NCBI GenBank assembly: GCA_945876515.1
Contig: CAMCPF010000166.1
Location: 1-6,770, forward strand
Length of the DNA stretch: 6,770 nucleotides
Source: Candidatus Kuenenia stuttgartensis
GTDB taxonomy: Bacteria > Planctomycetota > Planctomycetia > Pirellulales > UBA1268
Direction: 5' to 3'
The position numbers were made by a program, and so were the translations under genes. Every line of letters starts with the position of its first letter. Position 1 is the first letter of the stretch. Below are positions 1-5,250 of this stretch, one piece after another. Below the pieces are notes generated by a model, which saw nothing but the letters and a program-made list of their open reading frames with translations, was not told the DNA's origin and did not search any database.

Positions 1-452
1 TAGCAGCCCGGATTGGCGACCAGCGCCTGCCCCACGATCCGCTCCCGAAACAACTCAGGCAGGCCGTAGACGGTGCCGCCAAGCCGTCCGGTATCGGGGT
101 GCTCGTGGCCATACCACTCGAGGTAGGTGGCCGCATCGTCGAGGCGGTAATCGGCGCTAAAATCGACCACCCTCGCCCCGGCGGCGAGCACCCTGGGCAG
201 GATCTCAGCGCTCGCGCAGTGCGGCAAACAGCCAAACACGCAGTCGGCCCGCCGGCCCACCTCCTCGGGCTCCAGGTCTTCGAGCGGCAGTTCGAGCCGA
301 CCGACGAGGCTCGGGTGGACGGTCGAGATCGGCGGCTTACCCTCCTGCCGGCTGGTGACGGCGACGATCTTCGCCTCCGGATGCCGGAGCAGGATCTTGA
401 TGGCCTCGAGGGCGGTGTAGCCGGTGGCGCCCAGCACGGCGACTGTGATCAT
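1..452 (-). CDS. argC: N-acetyl-gamma-glutamyl-phosphate reductase, N-terminal part (cut by left window edge)
   Basis: ArgC reduces N-acetyl-glutamyl-5-phosphate to the semialdehyde with NADPH, the third step of arginine synthesis, in the cytoplasm. About 150 residues are visible. They start MITVAVLGATGYTALEA, a Rossmann nucleotide-binding fold with the glycines at 8 and 11. Next come SR at 34-35, HPSL at 46-49, FSADYRL at 98-104 and YGLPE at 129-133. The visible part ends exactly at NPGCY, whose Cys150 is the catalytic cysteine that forms the thioester. Family members run to about 340-350 residues, so the C-terminal dimerisation part lies outside. The ATG at 452-450 is the natural start because the nucleotide-binding strand follows at once. 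No strong Shine-Dalgarno is visible. The gene follows coaB after 40 bases in the same direction, so co-transcription is likely, though the two pathways are unrelated. Confidence 0.95.
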   Translation of the reverse strand, partial: MITVAVLGATGYTALEAIKILLRHPEAKIVAVTSRQEGKPPISTVHPSLVGRLELPLEDLEPEEVGRRADCVFGCLPHCASAEILPRVLAAGARVVDFSADYRLDDAATYLEWYGHEHPDTGRLGGTVYGLPELFRERIVGQALVANPGC

Positions 453-492
453 GGCGGGGTCTCGCAGGGACTGGCTGACGGGGCCCGGAAGT

Positions 493-1131
493 CTACTCAG
501 TTCCCGCCGGCAGGCGGCTCTCGAACAGCCGGATCAGCCAGCCCGCCACCGCCCGCTTGCTGCCGGCCCGGCTCCCCACGGCCTCGTGGCGGCGGTCGTA
601 GACCGTCACGGCCGTCTCGGTGCCCTCCATCGCGGTCAGGTCGTTCACCACGATCAGGTCGCACCGCTTGGCCTCGATCTTGGCGAAGGCCCGCTTCGGA
701 TCGGCCCCCGGCTCGAGCGCGAAGGCCACGAACCACTGCCGCCGCGGCGACTTCCGGGCGAGCGTGGCGATCACGTCGGGCGTGGGCTTGAGTTCGAGCG
801 TGAGCCCGGCGCCAGCCCGCGGAATCTTGCCGGTCACCTTCCGCACCGGCTCGAAGTCGCAGGGCGCCGCGGCCGCGATCACGCCGTCAGAGCGGGCCAG
901 TTCTGCGAGCGAAGCGGCGAGCATTTCCGCCGTGGTGACCACCGGAATCACGTGGGCTGCCTTCGGATAGGCGACGTGCACCGGCCCGCTGACGATCGTC
1001 ACGTCGTGGCCGCGGGCGAGCGCGGCTGCCGCCAGGGCTGCCGCCATCCGCCCGCTCGACGCGTTCGTGAGATACCGCACGTCGTCGATGAAGGCCCGGG
1101 TGGGACCGGCCGTGAGCAGGATCTTCGCCAT
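493..1131 (-). CDS. coaB: Phosphopantothenate-cysteine ligase, stand-alone CoaB domain
   Basis: This 212-residue protein matches the C-terminal CoaB half of the bifunctional CoaBC (Dfp). That half joins cysteine to 4'-phosphopantothenate using CTP, in coenzyme A synthesis. Visible signatures are TAGPTR (7-12), DVRYLTNASSGRM (17-29) with Asn23, AAAPCDFEP (87-95) with Asp92, GKI with Lys102, FALEP (137-141) and CDLIVVNDL (157-165). Asn23, Asp92 and Lys102 keep the spacing of E. coli Asn210, Asp279 and Lys289, a constant offset of 187. The usual Val-Ala before the Asp is Pro-Cys here. The frame is open further upstream over coaC, but the ATG at 1131 fits the family, since the first strand begins directly after it. 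A loose GGGAG lies 14 bases upstream. It follows coaC by 26 bases in a different frame, so the two enzymes are separate polypeptides. Confidence 0.9.
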   Translation of the reverse strand: MAKILLTAGPTRAFIDDVRYLTNASSGRMAAALAAAALARGHDVTIVSGPVHVAYPKAAHVIPVVTTAEMLAASLAELARSDGVIAAAAPCDFEPVRKVTGKIPRAGAGLTLELKPTPDVIATLARKSPRRQWFVAFALEPGADPKRAFAKIEAKRCDLIVVNDLTAMEGTETAVTVYDRRHEAVGSRAGSKRAVAGWLIRLFESRLPAGTE

Positions 1132-1157
1132 CGGCGTGTCGGGCGCTCCCTGCGGCT

Positions 1158-1724
1158 TTAGCCCCGCCCCGCCGGCCGCGCAGCCAGCGTCTGCTCGATC
1201 ATGGCCGCGATCTCGTCGGGCTCGGCCATCCGGCCCGTGCCCTCCTTGCGGCAGGAGAGCCAGCCGCTGCCGGGCGGGATCACGTGGAAGCCGTCGGCTG
1301 CCAGCCGATCGACGTTTCGCTGCACCGCGGCCTTGGCCCACATCGCCGCGTTCATCGCCGGGGCCACGAGCACGGGGCACTCCGCGCACAGGATCAGCGT
1401 GGTCAGTAGGTCGTCGGCGGCGCCACCGGCGGCCTTGGCCAGGAAATCGGCGCTGGCGGGCGCCACGATCACCAGATCGGCCCGCGCGGCCAGTTCAATG
1501 TGGGCCCCGAGTGGATACCGACCGGGATCAAAGCTCCGCGTCGCCACGGGCCGGCCGGTGAGCGCAGCGAACGTGGCGGCCCCGATGAACTTTCTGGCGT
1601 TACGGGTTAGCAAGGCCGTGACGCCGGCCCCGCGCTGCACGAGCGTGCTCGCCAGGGCCGCCGCCTTGTAGGCCGCGATCCCGCCGCTGACACCCAGCAC
1701 GATCTCCCGCTCCGCGATGCTCAT
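1158..1724 (-). CDS. coaC: Phosphopantothenoylcysteine decarboxylase, stand-alone CoaC domain
   Basis: This 188-residue protein is an FMN-dependent flavoprotein of the HFCD family. It decarboxylates phosphopantothenoylcysteine to 4'-phosphopantetheine, the step after CoaB in coenzyme A synthesis. Motifs are GVSGGIAAYK (11-20, FMN binding), catalytic His75 in GAHIEL, APASADFLAK (88-97), PAMNAAMW (122-129) with Asn125, and the substrate clamp SGWLSCRKEGTGRM (153-166) with Cys158. Gly14, Gly15, His75, Asn125 and Cys158 fall on the same numbers as in E. coli Dfp, so the enzyme looks intact. The ATG at 1724 is preferred over a TTG at 1775 because GAAGG sits 7 bases upstream (1736-1732) and the numbering then matches the family. 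It ends about where the CoaC domain of the fused protein ends, and coaB starts 26 bases later. Confidence 0.93.
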   Translation of the reverse strand: MSIAEREIVLGVSGGIAAYKAAALASTLVQRGAGVTALLTRNARKFIGAATFAALTGRPVATRSFDPGRYPLGAHIELAARADLVIVAPASADFLAKAAGGAADDLLTTLILCAECPVLVAPAMNAAMWAKAAVQRNVDRLAADGFHVIPPGSGWLSCRKEGTGRMAEPDEIAAMIEQTLAARPAGRG

Positions 1725-1731
1725 GGCAGAA

Positions 1732-1736
1732 CCTTC
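1732..1736 (-). promoter_or_regulatory. Shine-Dalgarno site of coaC
   Basis: GAAGG on the minus strand lies 7 bases before the ATG at 1724. It supports that start over the upstream in-frame TTG at 1775. Confidence 0.55.
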
Positions 1737-1758
1737 ACGCAGCCTCTCGGCCACAATC

Positions 1759-1781
1759 AAAAAGCACGACCTCAACTGTCG
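1759..1781 (-). terminator. Weak terminator-like stem with T-run in the rpoZ-coaC gap
   Basis: On the minus strand CGAC (1781-1778) pairs with GTCG (1770-1767) over a 7-base loop. After three bases a run of five T follows (1763-1759), one of very few T-runs in this G+C-rich window. The stem is only 4 base pairs, so termination here is uncertain. If it works, it would separate rpoZ from coaC, but that leaves only about 34 bases for a coaC promoter. I saw no clear promoter there. Confidence 0.2.
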
Positions 1782-1784
1782 GCT

Positions 1785-1926
1785 CGGGGCCGCCCAGCCC
1801 CGTCGCCGGACGTTCGCTCCGGGCTTCCGGCCCTTCGCTCACTCGATGCCGGCTGCGCTTTCGGCATCCTGCCTGCGCTTGCCGCCAACGCCGGCTCCCA
1901 GGGCATGGGCAACCCCTCGCTGCCCA
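1785..1926 (-). repeat. Hairpin-rich intergenic element, candidate dispersed repeat
   Basis: The gap between rpoZ and coaC (1725-1939, about 215 bases) has no convincing gene. It holds four consecutive perfect inverted repeats. In plus coordinates these are CGGGGC 1785-1790 with GCCCCG 1797-1802; GCCGGA 1805-1810 with TCCGGC 1826-1831; GATGCCG 1845-1851 with CGGCATC 1862-1868; and TGGGCA 1906-1911 with TGCCCA 1921-1926. The last lies just after the rpoZ stop and could slow or end transcription, but no T-run follows it. Short direct repeats occur as well: TTCGCTC at 1813 and 1834, and CTGCGCTT at 1853 and 1873. The arrangement resembles a REP-like or structured RNA element. That reading is an inference, because only one copy is in the window. 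Confidence 0.4.
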
Positions 1927-1939
1927 CGCCTGCAAGTGG

Positions 1940-2203
1940 TTACAGCAAGGTCGGGTCGAAGTCGAGCGGGCCGCCGGCCTCGGTGGACTCACCGGTGATC
2001 CGTAGGTTCATGGAGGTGTCGAGGAAGATTTTGTCCTGCTTGATCTCCTCGATCACGATCTGCATTTTGTCGTCGGTGGCGACGTCCACCAGCGGGCGGC
2101 CGCCGGCGTTGAGCGCCACCAACCGCTTCTGGATGAGGGTGGACAGCTTGAACCGCCCTCCCACCTTGTTGACGATCGCCTCTTCCCGCAGGTCGTCGAT
2201 CAT
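1940..2203 (-). CDS. rpoZ: RNA polymerase omega-type subunit
   Basis: This 87-residue protein is an omega/Rpb6-type subunit, which helps fold and hold the beta' subunit of RNA polymerase. The core is VNKVGGRFKLSTLIQKRLVALNAGGRPLVD (11-40), the counterpart of the family's NRF-L motif and the following helix. It continues with TDDKMQIVIEEIKQDKIFL (43-61), matching the second conserved helix around ALREI. The last 25 or so residues, acidic and Pro/Gly-containing, extend beyond the compact core. Sequence similarity to E. coli omega is low. The call also rests on position: it lies directly after gmk and before the coa genes, the usual place of rpoZ. The ATG at 2203 overlaps the gmk stop as ATGA, and AAGGAG lies 7 bases upstream inside gmk, so translation is probably coupled. 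Confidence 0.82.
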   Translation of the reverse strand: MIDDLREEAIVNKVGGRFKLSTLIQKRLVALNAGGRPLVDVATDDKMQIVIEEIKQDKIFLDTSMNLRITGESTEAGGPLDFDPTLL

Positions 2204-2835
2204 GCGCTGACTCCTTGATTGGTCGGGGGGATGGATGCCTGGTGTGCGTTGCTCGCGGCCGGCCCGAAGCCTTCGCCCGCGAGGATGCCCTGCACCCGCT
2301 CCAGCGCCTCGTCGACGTTTTCGTTGACGACGCGGTGGCGGTAGCGATGGGCCTCCAAGAGCTCCCGGCGGGCCACCTCGAGCCGGCGGGCCATCGCCTC
2401 CGGCGACTCGGTGCCACGGCCGCGAAGCCGCTCGAGCAACTGGTCGGGGTGGGACGGCTCGACGAAGATCGTGATCGCCTCGGGATACTTTTCGAGAATC
2501 GACAGTGTACCCTCCACGTCGATCTCCAGCACGACCCACATTCCGGCGGCCAGACGGGGGGCCACCTCTTCCACCAGGGTGCCGTACCAGTGCTGCCGGC
2601 CGTAGACGCGGCAGCATTCCAGGAACTCCCCGGCCTCCCGCCGCCGCTCGAAGGCCTCGGGGGCTAGGAAGTGGTAGTCGACGCCGTCCTGCTCCCCCTT
2701 GCGGGGCGGCCGGGTGGTGGCCGAGACGCTGGGCACGAGGGCGGGAAACGCCGCCAAGAGCCGTCGCAGGAGCGTGGTCTTGCCCACCCCGGAAGGGCCG
2801 GACATGACGACGAGTTTCCCGGGCCGCTCTGCCAT
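2200..2835 (-). CDS. gmk: Guanylate kinase
   Basis: Gmk phosphorylates GMP to GDP with ATP in the cytoplasm. The protein has 211 residues, close to the usual 200-210. Visible are the P-loop GPSGVGKT (13-20), the GMP-binding stretch SVSATTRPPRKGE (36-48) followed by GVDYHF, the GEFLE motif (69-73), WYGT (83-86), IDVEGT (105-110, usually IDVQGA) and the lid region RLRGRGTES (136-144). Two small oddities are present. The loop between the Gly after GEFLE and YGT is two residues longer than the common G-N-x-Y-G-T form, and the last 20 or so residues form a Ser/Pro/Gln-rich tail. The ATG at 2835 puts 12 residues before the P-loop, as expected. No Shine-Dalgarno is visible in the 45 bases after yicC. 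The stop overlaps the rpoZ start by four bases. Confidence 0.95.
   Translation of the reverse strand: MAERPGKLVVMSGPSGVGKTTLLRRLLAAFPALVPSVSATTRPPRKGEQDGVDYHFLAPEAFERRREAGEFLECCRVYGRQHWYGTLVEEVAPRLAAGMWVVLEIDVEGTLSILEKYPEAITIFVEPSHPDQLLERLRGRGTESPEAMARRLEVARRELLEAHRYRHRVVNENVDEALERVQGILAGEGFGPAASNAHQASIPPTNQGVSA
2211..2216 (-). promoter_or_regulatory. Shine-Dalgarno site of rpoZ inside the gmk 3' end
   Basis: AAGGAG on the minus strand lies 7 bases before the rpoZ ATG at 2203 and within the last codons of gmk. It fixes the rpoZ start and suggests ribosomes can restart at the ATGA overlap. Confidence 0.65.
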
Positions 2836-2880
2836 TGCGATGTTGTACCGGAAGGAGCCGGTCCGGAGAAACGGCCCCGC

Positions 2881-3762
2881 TCACTCCAGGTTTTGCACCT
2901 GCTCGCGGAGGCGATCCACGTGGGTCTTGACCTCCACGACCGCGTGGGCGATCCCGACGTCGGCGCTCTTGGCGGCCACGGTGTTGGCCTCCCGGGCGAG
3001 TTCCTGGGCCAGAAAATCGAGCTGCCGGCCGGTCGACTCCTCGGCCAGCAGGCTGCGGAACTGGGTCAGGTGGCTCTCCAGCCGCACGAGCTCCTCGGCG
3101 ATGTCGGTGCGGTCGGCGACGAGCGCCACCTCGCGAGCGAAGTCGGCCTCAGCGAGCGTCACGCCCCGGTCGGCCAGAAGGTTGACGACGCGTTCCTGTA
3201 GCCGCTCCCGGTGCCGCGCCACCGCCTGCGGCACCCGCTCCCGGATCGCCCCCACGAGCCGACCGATCTCGGCGCACGCCCCGAGCATGTCATCGGCGAG
3301 CGACTGCCCCTCGGCCCGCCGCATCCCATCGAGCGCATCGAGGGCCCTACGAAGCGCCTCGGCCACCAGCGGCCAGGCCGCCTCGAGCGCGGCGGCGTCT
3401 GCCGTCGCCTCGCAGGTCACGCCGGGCAGACCGAGCAGCGCATCGACCGCTCGCGGCACGGCGAGCACGCGGCCGGCACAGAACTCGTCGAGGTCATCGA
3501 GATAGGCCGCCAGCTGCACGCGGTCGATTCGCCGCGGCGCCACCGCGGCCGGGCCGGTGAGGTCGAGCCCCATGTGGACAGTGCCCCGCCGCACGCGGCG
3601 ACGGACGACCGCTTCGGCCCGCGGCTCGAGCCCCACGAGCCCCTCGCGAGCCCGAAGGGAAAACTTGAAGGCCCGGTTGTTGACGCTTCGCAACTCGACG
3701 CGGCAACTGCTGCCACCGGCTGCGGCCACTCCCTCGCCACAGCCGGTCATGCTCGTGGGCAT
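2881..3762 (-). CDS. yicC: YicC-family endoribonuclease
   Basis: YicC/YloC proteins are now known as endoribonucleases linked to RNA turnover. This one has 293 residues, close to E. coli YicC (287). The N-terminal domain shows SMTGCGE (4-10), ELRSVNNRAFKF (24-35), RRGTVH (58-63) and LPGV (112-115). The C-terminal DUF1732 domain shows DRTDIAEELVRLESHLTQF (217-235), GRQLDFLAQELAREANT (245-261), KSADVGIAHAVVEVKT (265-280) and the terminal REQVQNLE. The motif usually written MTGFG or MTGYG has Cys8 at the aromatic position. I chose the ATG at 3762, giving MPTSMTG as in relatives, 2 bases after the secG stop. An in-frame GTG at 3768 would overlap that stop as GTGA and is possible. It precedes gmk, a pairing conserved across many bacterial phyla. 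Confidence 0.93.
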   Translation of the reverse strand: MPTSMTGCGEGVAAAGGSSCRVELRSVNNRAFKFSLRAREGLVGLEPRAEAVVRRRVRRGTVHMGLDLTGPAAVAPRRIDRVQLAAYLDDLDEFCAGRVLAVPRAVDALLGLPGVTCEATADAAALEAAWPLVAEALRRALDALDGMRRAEGQSLADDMLGACAEIGRLVGAIRERVPQAVARHRERLQERVVNLLADRGVTLAEADFAREVALVADRTDIAEELVRLESHLTQFRSLLAEESTGRQLDFLAQELAREANTVAAKSADVGIAHAVVEVKTHVDRLREQVQNLE

Positions 3763-3764
3763 GG

Positions 3765-4295
3765 TCACTCGGCCGCGGGCGCGGCCGGCTTCGCCTCGGG
3801 CTCGGCGGCCTTCGGGGTCGTATCAGGTGCCTTCGCCTCGGGCTCGGCAGACTTCGGCGTGGCTTCGCTCGCCTTGGCTTCCGCCTCGGCGGGCTTCGTC
3901 TCTCCGGCGGCGGGCTGCGTGTCTCCGGCGGCGGGCTGCGCGGCACCGTCCGGCTTGGTCTCCGGCTCGGCCGGCTCCATCTCGGCGTCAGCGGTGCCGC
4001 TTCCGCCCGGTGCGGTGGCCGCCGCACCGCCGAGCGTCGGCGCCAGGCGGGTCCGCGTCGTGCCGAGCACGTTCACCGCCAGGATGCAGAGCAGGATCCA
4101 AATCGCGGCCACCGCCACCGTGATCCGGGTGAACAGGTCGCCGGCCTTCGTGCCGAAGGCGCTCTGCCCCCCTGCGCCGCCGAACGCCCCCGCCAGACCG
4201 CCCCCCCTGCCCCGCTGGATGAGCACCAGCGCGATCAGGAACAGCGCCATGAAGACGAGCATGAAGCCAAGCGTGAAGCGGACGAGCAGGGGCAT
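3765..4295 (-). CDS. secG: Preprotein translocase subunit SecG with extended C-terminal tail
   Basis: SecG is the small accessory subunit of the SecYEG export channel in the cytoplasmic membrane. Residues 1-80 match the family. A first membrane helix (about 5-26) runs into LIQRGRGGGLAGAFGGAGGQ (25-44), the Gly-rich cytoplasmic loop. SAFGTKAGDLFTRIT (45-59) leads to the second helix (about 58-77). From about residue 85 a tail of some 90 residues follows, rich in Ala, Pro, Glu, Lys and Thr, with repeats such as QPAAGDT/QPAAGET and TPKSAEPEAK/TPKAAEPEAK. With the SecG topology known from E. coli the tail would face the periplasm. E. coli SecG is 110 residues, this one 176. It follows tpiA, as in many bacteria, and abuts yicC. 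A GGAG lies 11 bases before the ATG. Confidence 0.92.
   Translation of the reverse strand: MPLLVRFTLGFMLVFMALFLIALVLIQRGRGGGLAGAFGGAGGQSAFGTKAGDLFTRITVAVAAIWILLCILAVNVLGTTRTRLAPTLGGAAATAPGGSGTADAEMEPAEPETKPDGAAQPAAGDTQPAAGETKPAEAEAKASEATPKSAEPEAKAPDTTPKAAEPEAKPAAPAAE
3789..3848. repeat. Direct repeat in the secG tail (18-base identical core, 42-base period)
   Basis: The 18-base word CTTCGCCTCGGGCTCGGC occurs at 3789-3806 and again at 3831-3848, followed in both copies by a similar stretch (GGCCTTCGGGGT and AGACTTCGGCGT). On the coding strand the period is 14 residues, giving TPKSAEPEAK and TPKAAEPEAK. It probably arose by duplication inside the low-complexity tail. Confidence 0.8.
3901..3942. 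repeat. 21-base tandem repeat in the secG tail
   Basis: Two adjacent 21-base copies, 3901-3921 and 3922-3942, differ at one base by eye (GCGTG against GCGCG at the end). They encode the seven-residue repeats QPAAGDT and QPAAGET in frame, so copy-number change here would keep secG open. Confidence 0.85.
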
Positions 4296-4400
4296 GAGAA
4301 CGAGGGCTCCGGTAGGCGCCGGCGGGGGATGATTCCGACGGGCCGCAAATATAGTCGCTCTCCCGGGCAGCGGGGAACCCGGGCCTGTCCGGCCGCGGGC
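4296..4400 (-). promoter_or_regulatory. tpiA-secG gap with possible secG promoter
   Basis: This 105-base gap has no gene. On the minus strand TATATT (4353-4348) stands out as an AT-rich patch and could be a -10 element about 50 bases before secG. The -35 position at the usual spacing is only TTCCCC-like, a poor match. Upstream of the patch are two copies of the palindrome CCCGGG (4362-4367 and 4378-4383), which can form a 6-base-pair stem with a 10-base loop after the tpiA stop. No T-run follows, so neither a terminator nor a promoter is firm. Confidence 0.3.
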
Positions 4401-5183
4401 TCAGGCCTTGCGGCCTGCGAACGCCTTGGCGATCGCCAGGAAGTCGTCGGCCTTGAGGCTCGCGCCCCCCACGAGCGCCCCGTCGATGTCGGGGCAGGCG
4501 GCGAGTTCGGCCGCGTTGTCGGGCTTCACACTGCCGCCGTACTGGATCCGCACCCTTGCCGCGGTGGCCGCCGACGACAGTCCGGCGAGCAATCCCCGGA
4601 TCGTGGCGTGCACCTCCTGCGCCTGCTCGGGCGTGGCCACCTTGCCGGTGCCGATCGCCCAGACGGGCTCATAGGCCACTACCGTCTTCTCCAGACTGGC
4701 GGCATCGAGGCCGGCGAGCGAGCCGTTGATCTGCTCGGTGACCACGGCCGTGGTGCGGCCGGCCTCCCGCTCGGCGAGCGTCTCGCCGACGCACACGATC
4801 GGCACGAGCCCAGCCGCGAGGGCCGCCTTCGTCTTGGAGTTCACCACCGCGTCGGTCTCACCATACAGCGTGCGGCGCTCGGAGTGGCCCAGGATCACGT
4901 ATCGGCAGCCCAGATCGAGGAGCATCGCCGGCGCCACCTCGCCGGTGAAGGCGCCGCTCTCCTTGTCGGAGGCGTTCTGGCCGCCGACGGCCACGTCGCC
5001 CCCCGCCTTGGCCAAGGCTTCCGCGACCGGCAGGACGTAGACCGCCGGCGGGCAGAGGACGAGTTCGACGCCAGCCGCCTCGCCGCGGCGGCCCGCCACG
5101 GCCGTCGCGAGGGCGACGCCGCGGGAGCGGTCGAGGTTCATCTTCCAGTTGCCGGCGACGATCGGGGTGCGGGGGGCAGCCAT
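4401..5183 (-). CDS. tpiA: Triosephosphate isomerase
   Basis: TpiA interconverts dihydroxyacetone phosphate and glyceraldehyde 3-phosphate in glycolysis and gluconeogenesis. The protein has 260 residues, within the usual 245-260. All hallmarks are present: GNWKMN (11-16) with Asn12 and Lys14, GGQNASDKESGAFTGE (67-82), ILGHSERR (97-104) with catalytic His100, AYEPVWAIGTGK (170-181) with catalytic Glu172 and flexible loop 6, YGGSV (215-219), and DGALVGGASL (234-243) for phosphate binding. The ATG at 5183 follows a strong GAGGAG at 6 bases. The frame stays open further upstream, but that stretch has no family similarity. The gene sits 67 bases after the phosphatase and 105 bases before secG. The tpiA-secG pairing is common in bacteria. 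Confidence 0.97.
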   Translation of the reverse strand: MAAPRTPIVAGNWKMNLDRSRGVALATAVAGRRGEAAGVELVLCPPAVYVLPVAEALAKAGGDVAVGGQNASDKESGAFTGEVAPAMLLDLGCRYVILGHSERRTLYGETDAVVNSKTKAALAAGLVPIVCVGETLAEREAGRTTAVVTEQINGSLAGLDAASLEKTVVAYEPVWAIGTGKVATPEQAQEVHATIRGLLAGLSSAATAARVRIQYGGSVKPDNAAELAACPDIDGALVGGASLKADDFLAIAKAFAGRKA

Positions 5184-5189
5184 GCTTTT

Positions 5190-5195
5190 CTCCTC
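5190..5195 (-). promoter_or_regulatory. Shine-Dalgarno site of tpiA
   Basis: GAGGAG on the minus strand lies 6 bases before the ATG at 5183, separated by AAAAGC. Together with the AGGAG of rpoZ it is the best ribosome binding site in the window, and it decides the tpiA start. Confidence 0.8.
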
Positions 5196-5220
5196 GGGTG
5201 AGGCGGCATCGTAGCCTGAA

Positions 5221-5241
5221 CGCGGGCGGTTCGCACCCGCG
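5221..5241 (-). terminator. Hairpin after the phosphatase gene, possible terminator
   Basis: CGCGGG (minus 5241-5236) pairs with CCCGCG (5226-5221), a perfect 6-base-pair G+C stem that a U-G pair can extend, over a loop of about 7-9 bases. It begins about 10 bases after the phosphatase stop codon. It is followed by TTCAGG and no T-run, so it is either a weak intrinsic terminator or an mRNA end-protecting stem. A TACGAT (5213-5208) beyond it is a weak -10 candidate for tpiA with no -35 partner. Confidence 0.35.
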
Positions 5242-5250
5242 CCGCACCGC

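Noticed and set aside
99..791. Plus-strand 230-codon frame across argC and coaB.
   Set aside because: It lies antisense to two clearly identified enzymes and turns into Arg/Pro/Ser low-complexity sequence.
1132..1389. An upstream extension of the coaB frame over coaC.
   Set aside because: The extension is Arg/Gly-rich low-complexity text overlapping the well-conserved coaC in another frame. Similarity to CoaB begins at 1131.
1735..1992. Small minus-strand open frame across the rpoZ-coaC gap (85 codons, Arg-rich).
   Set aside because: It overlaps the rpoZ 3' end in another frame, spans the hairpins and has no family likeness. Such frames are common in G+C-rich non-coding DNA.
2847..2862. Stem ACCGG/CCGGT before gmk with CTCCTT (anti-Shine-Dalgarno-like) in its minus-strand loop.
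   Set aside because: A 5-base-pair stem and a 6-base loop are expected by chance in such DNA, and gmk shows no matching ribosome site nearby to regulate.
1940..2884. A 314-codon open frame on the minus strand from a GTG at 2884 that ends with the rpoZ sequence.
   Set aside because: Its first two thirds run out of frame through gmk, whose own frame has a complete kinase. Only the last 87 codons are a real gene, starting at the ATG at 2203.
3211..4332. A 373-codon plus-strand open frame with Gly/Ala/Ser repeats, suggesting a cell-surface repeat protein.
   Set aside because: It is the antisense shadow of yicC and the repetitive secG tail. The repeats come from the secG coding repeats.
4329..5201. 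Plus-strand 290-codon frame over tpiA.
   Set aside because: Antisense shadow of tpiA, whose catalytic motifs are all in the minus-strand frame.
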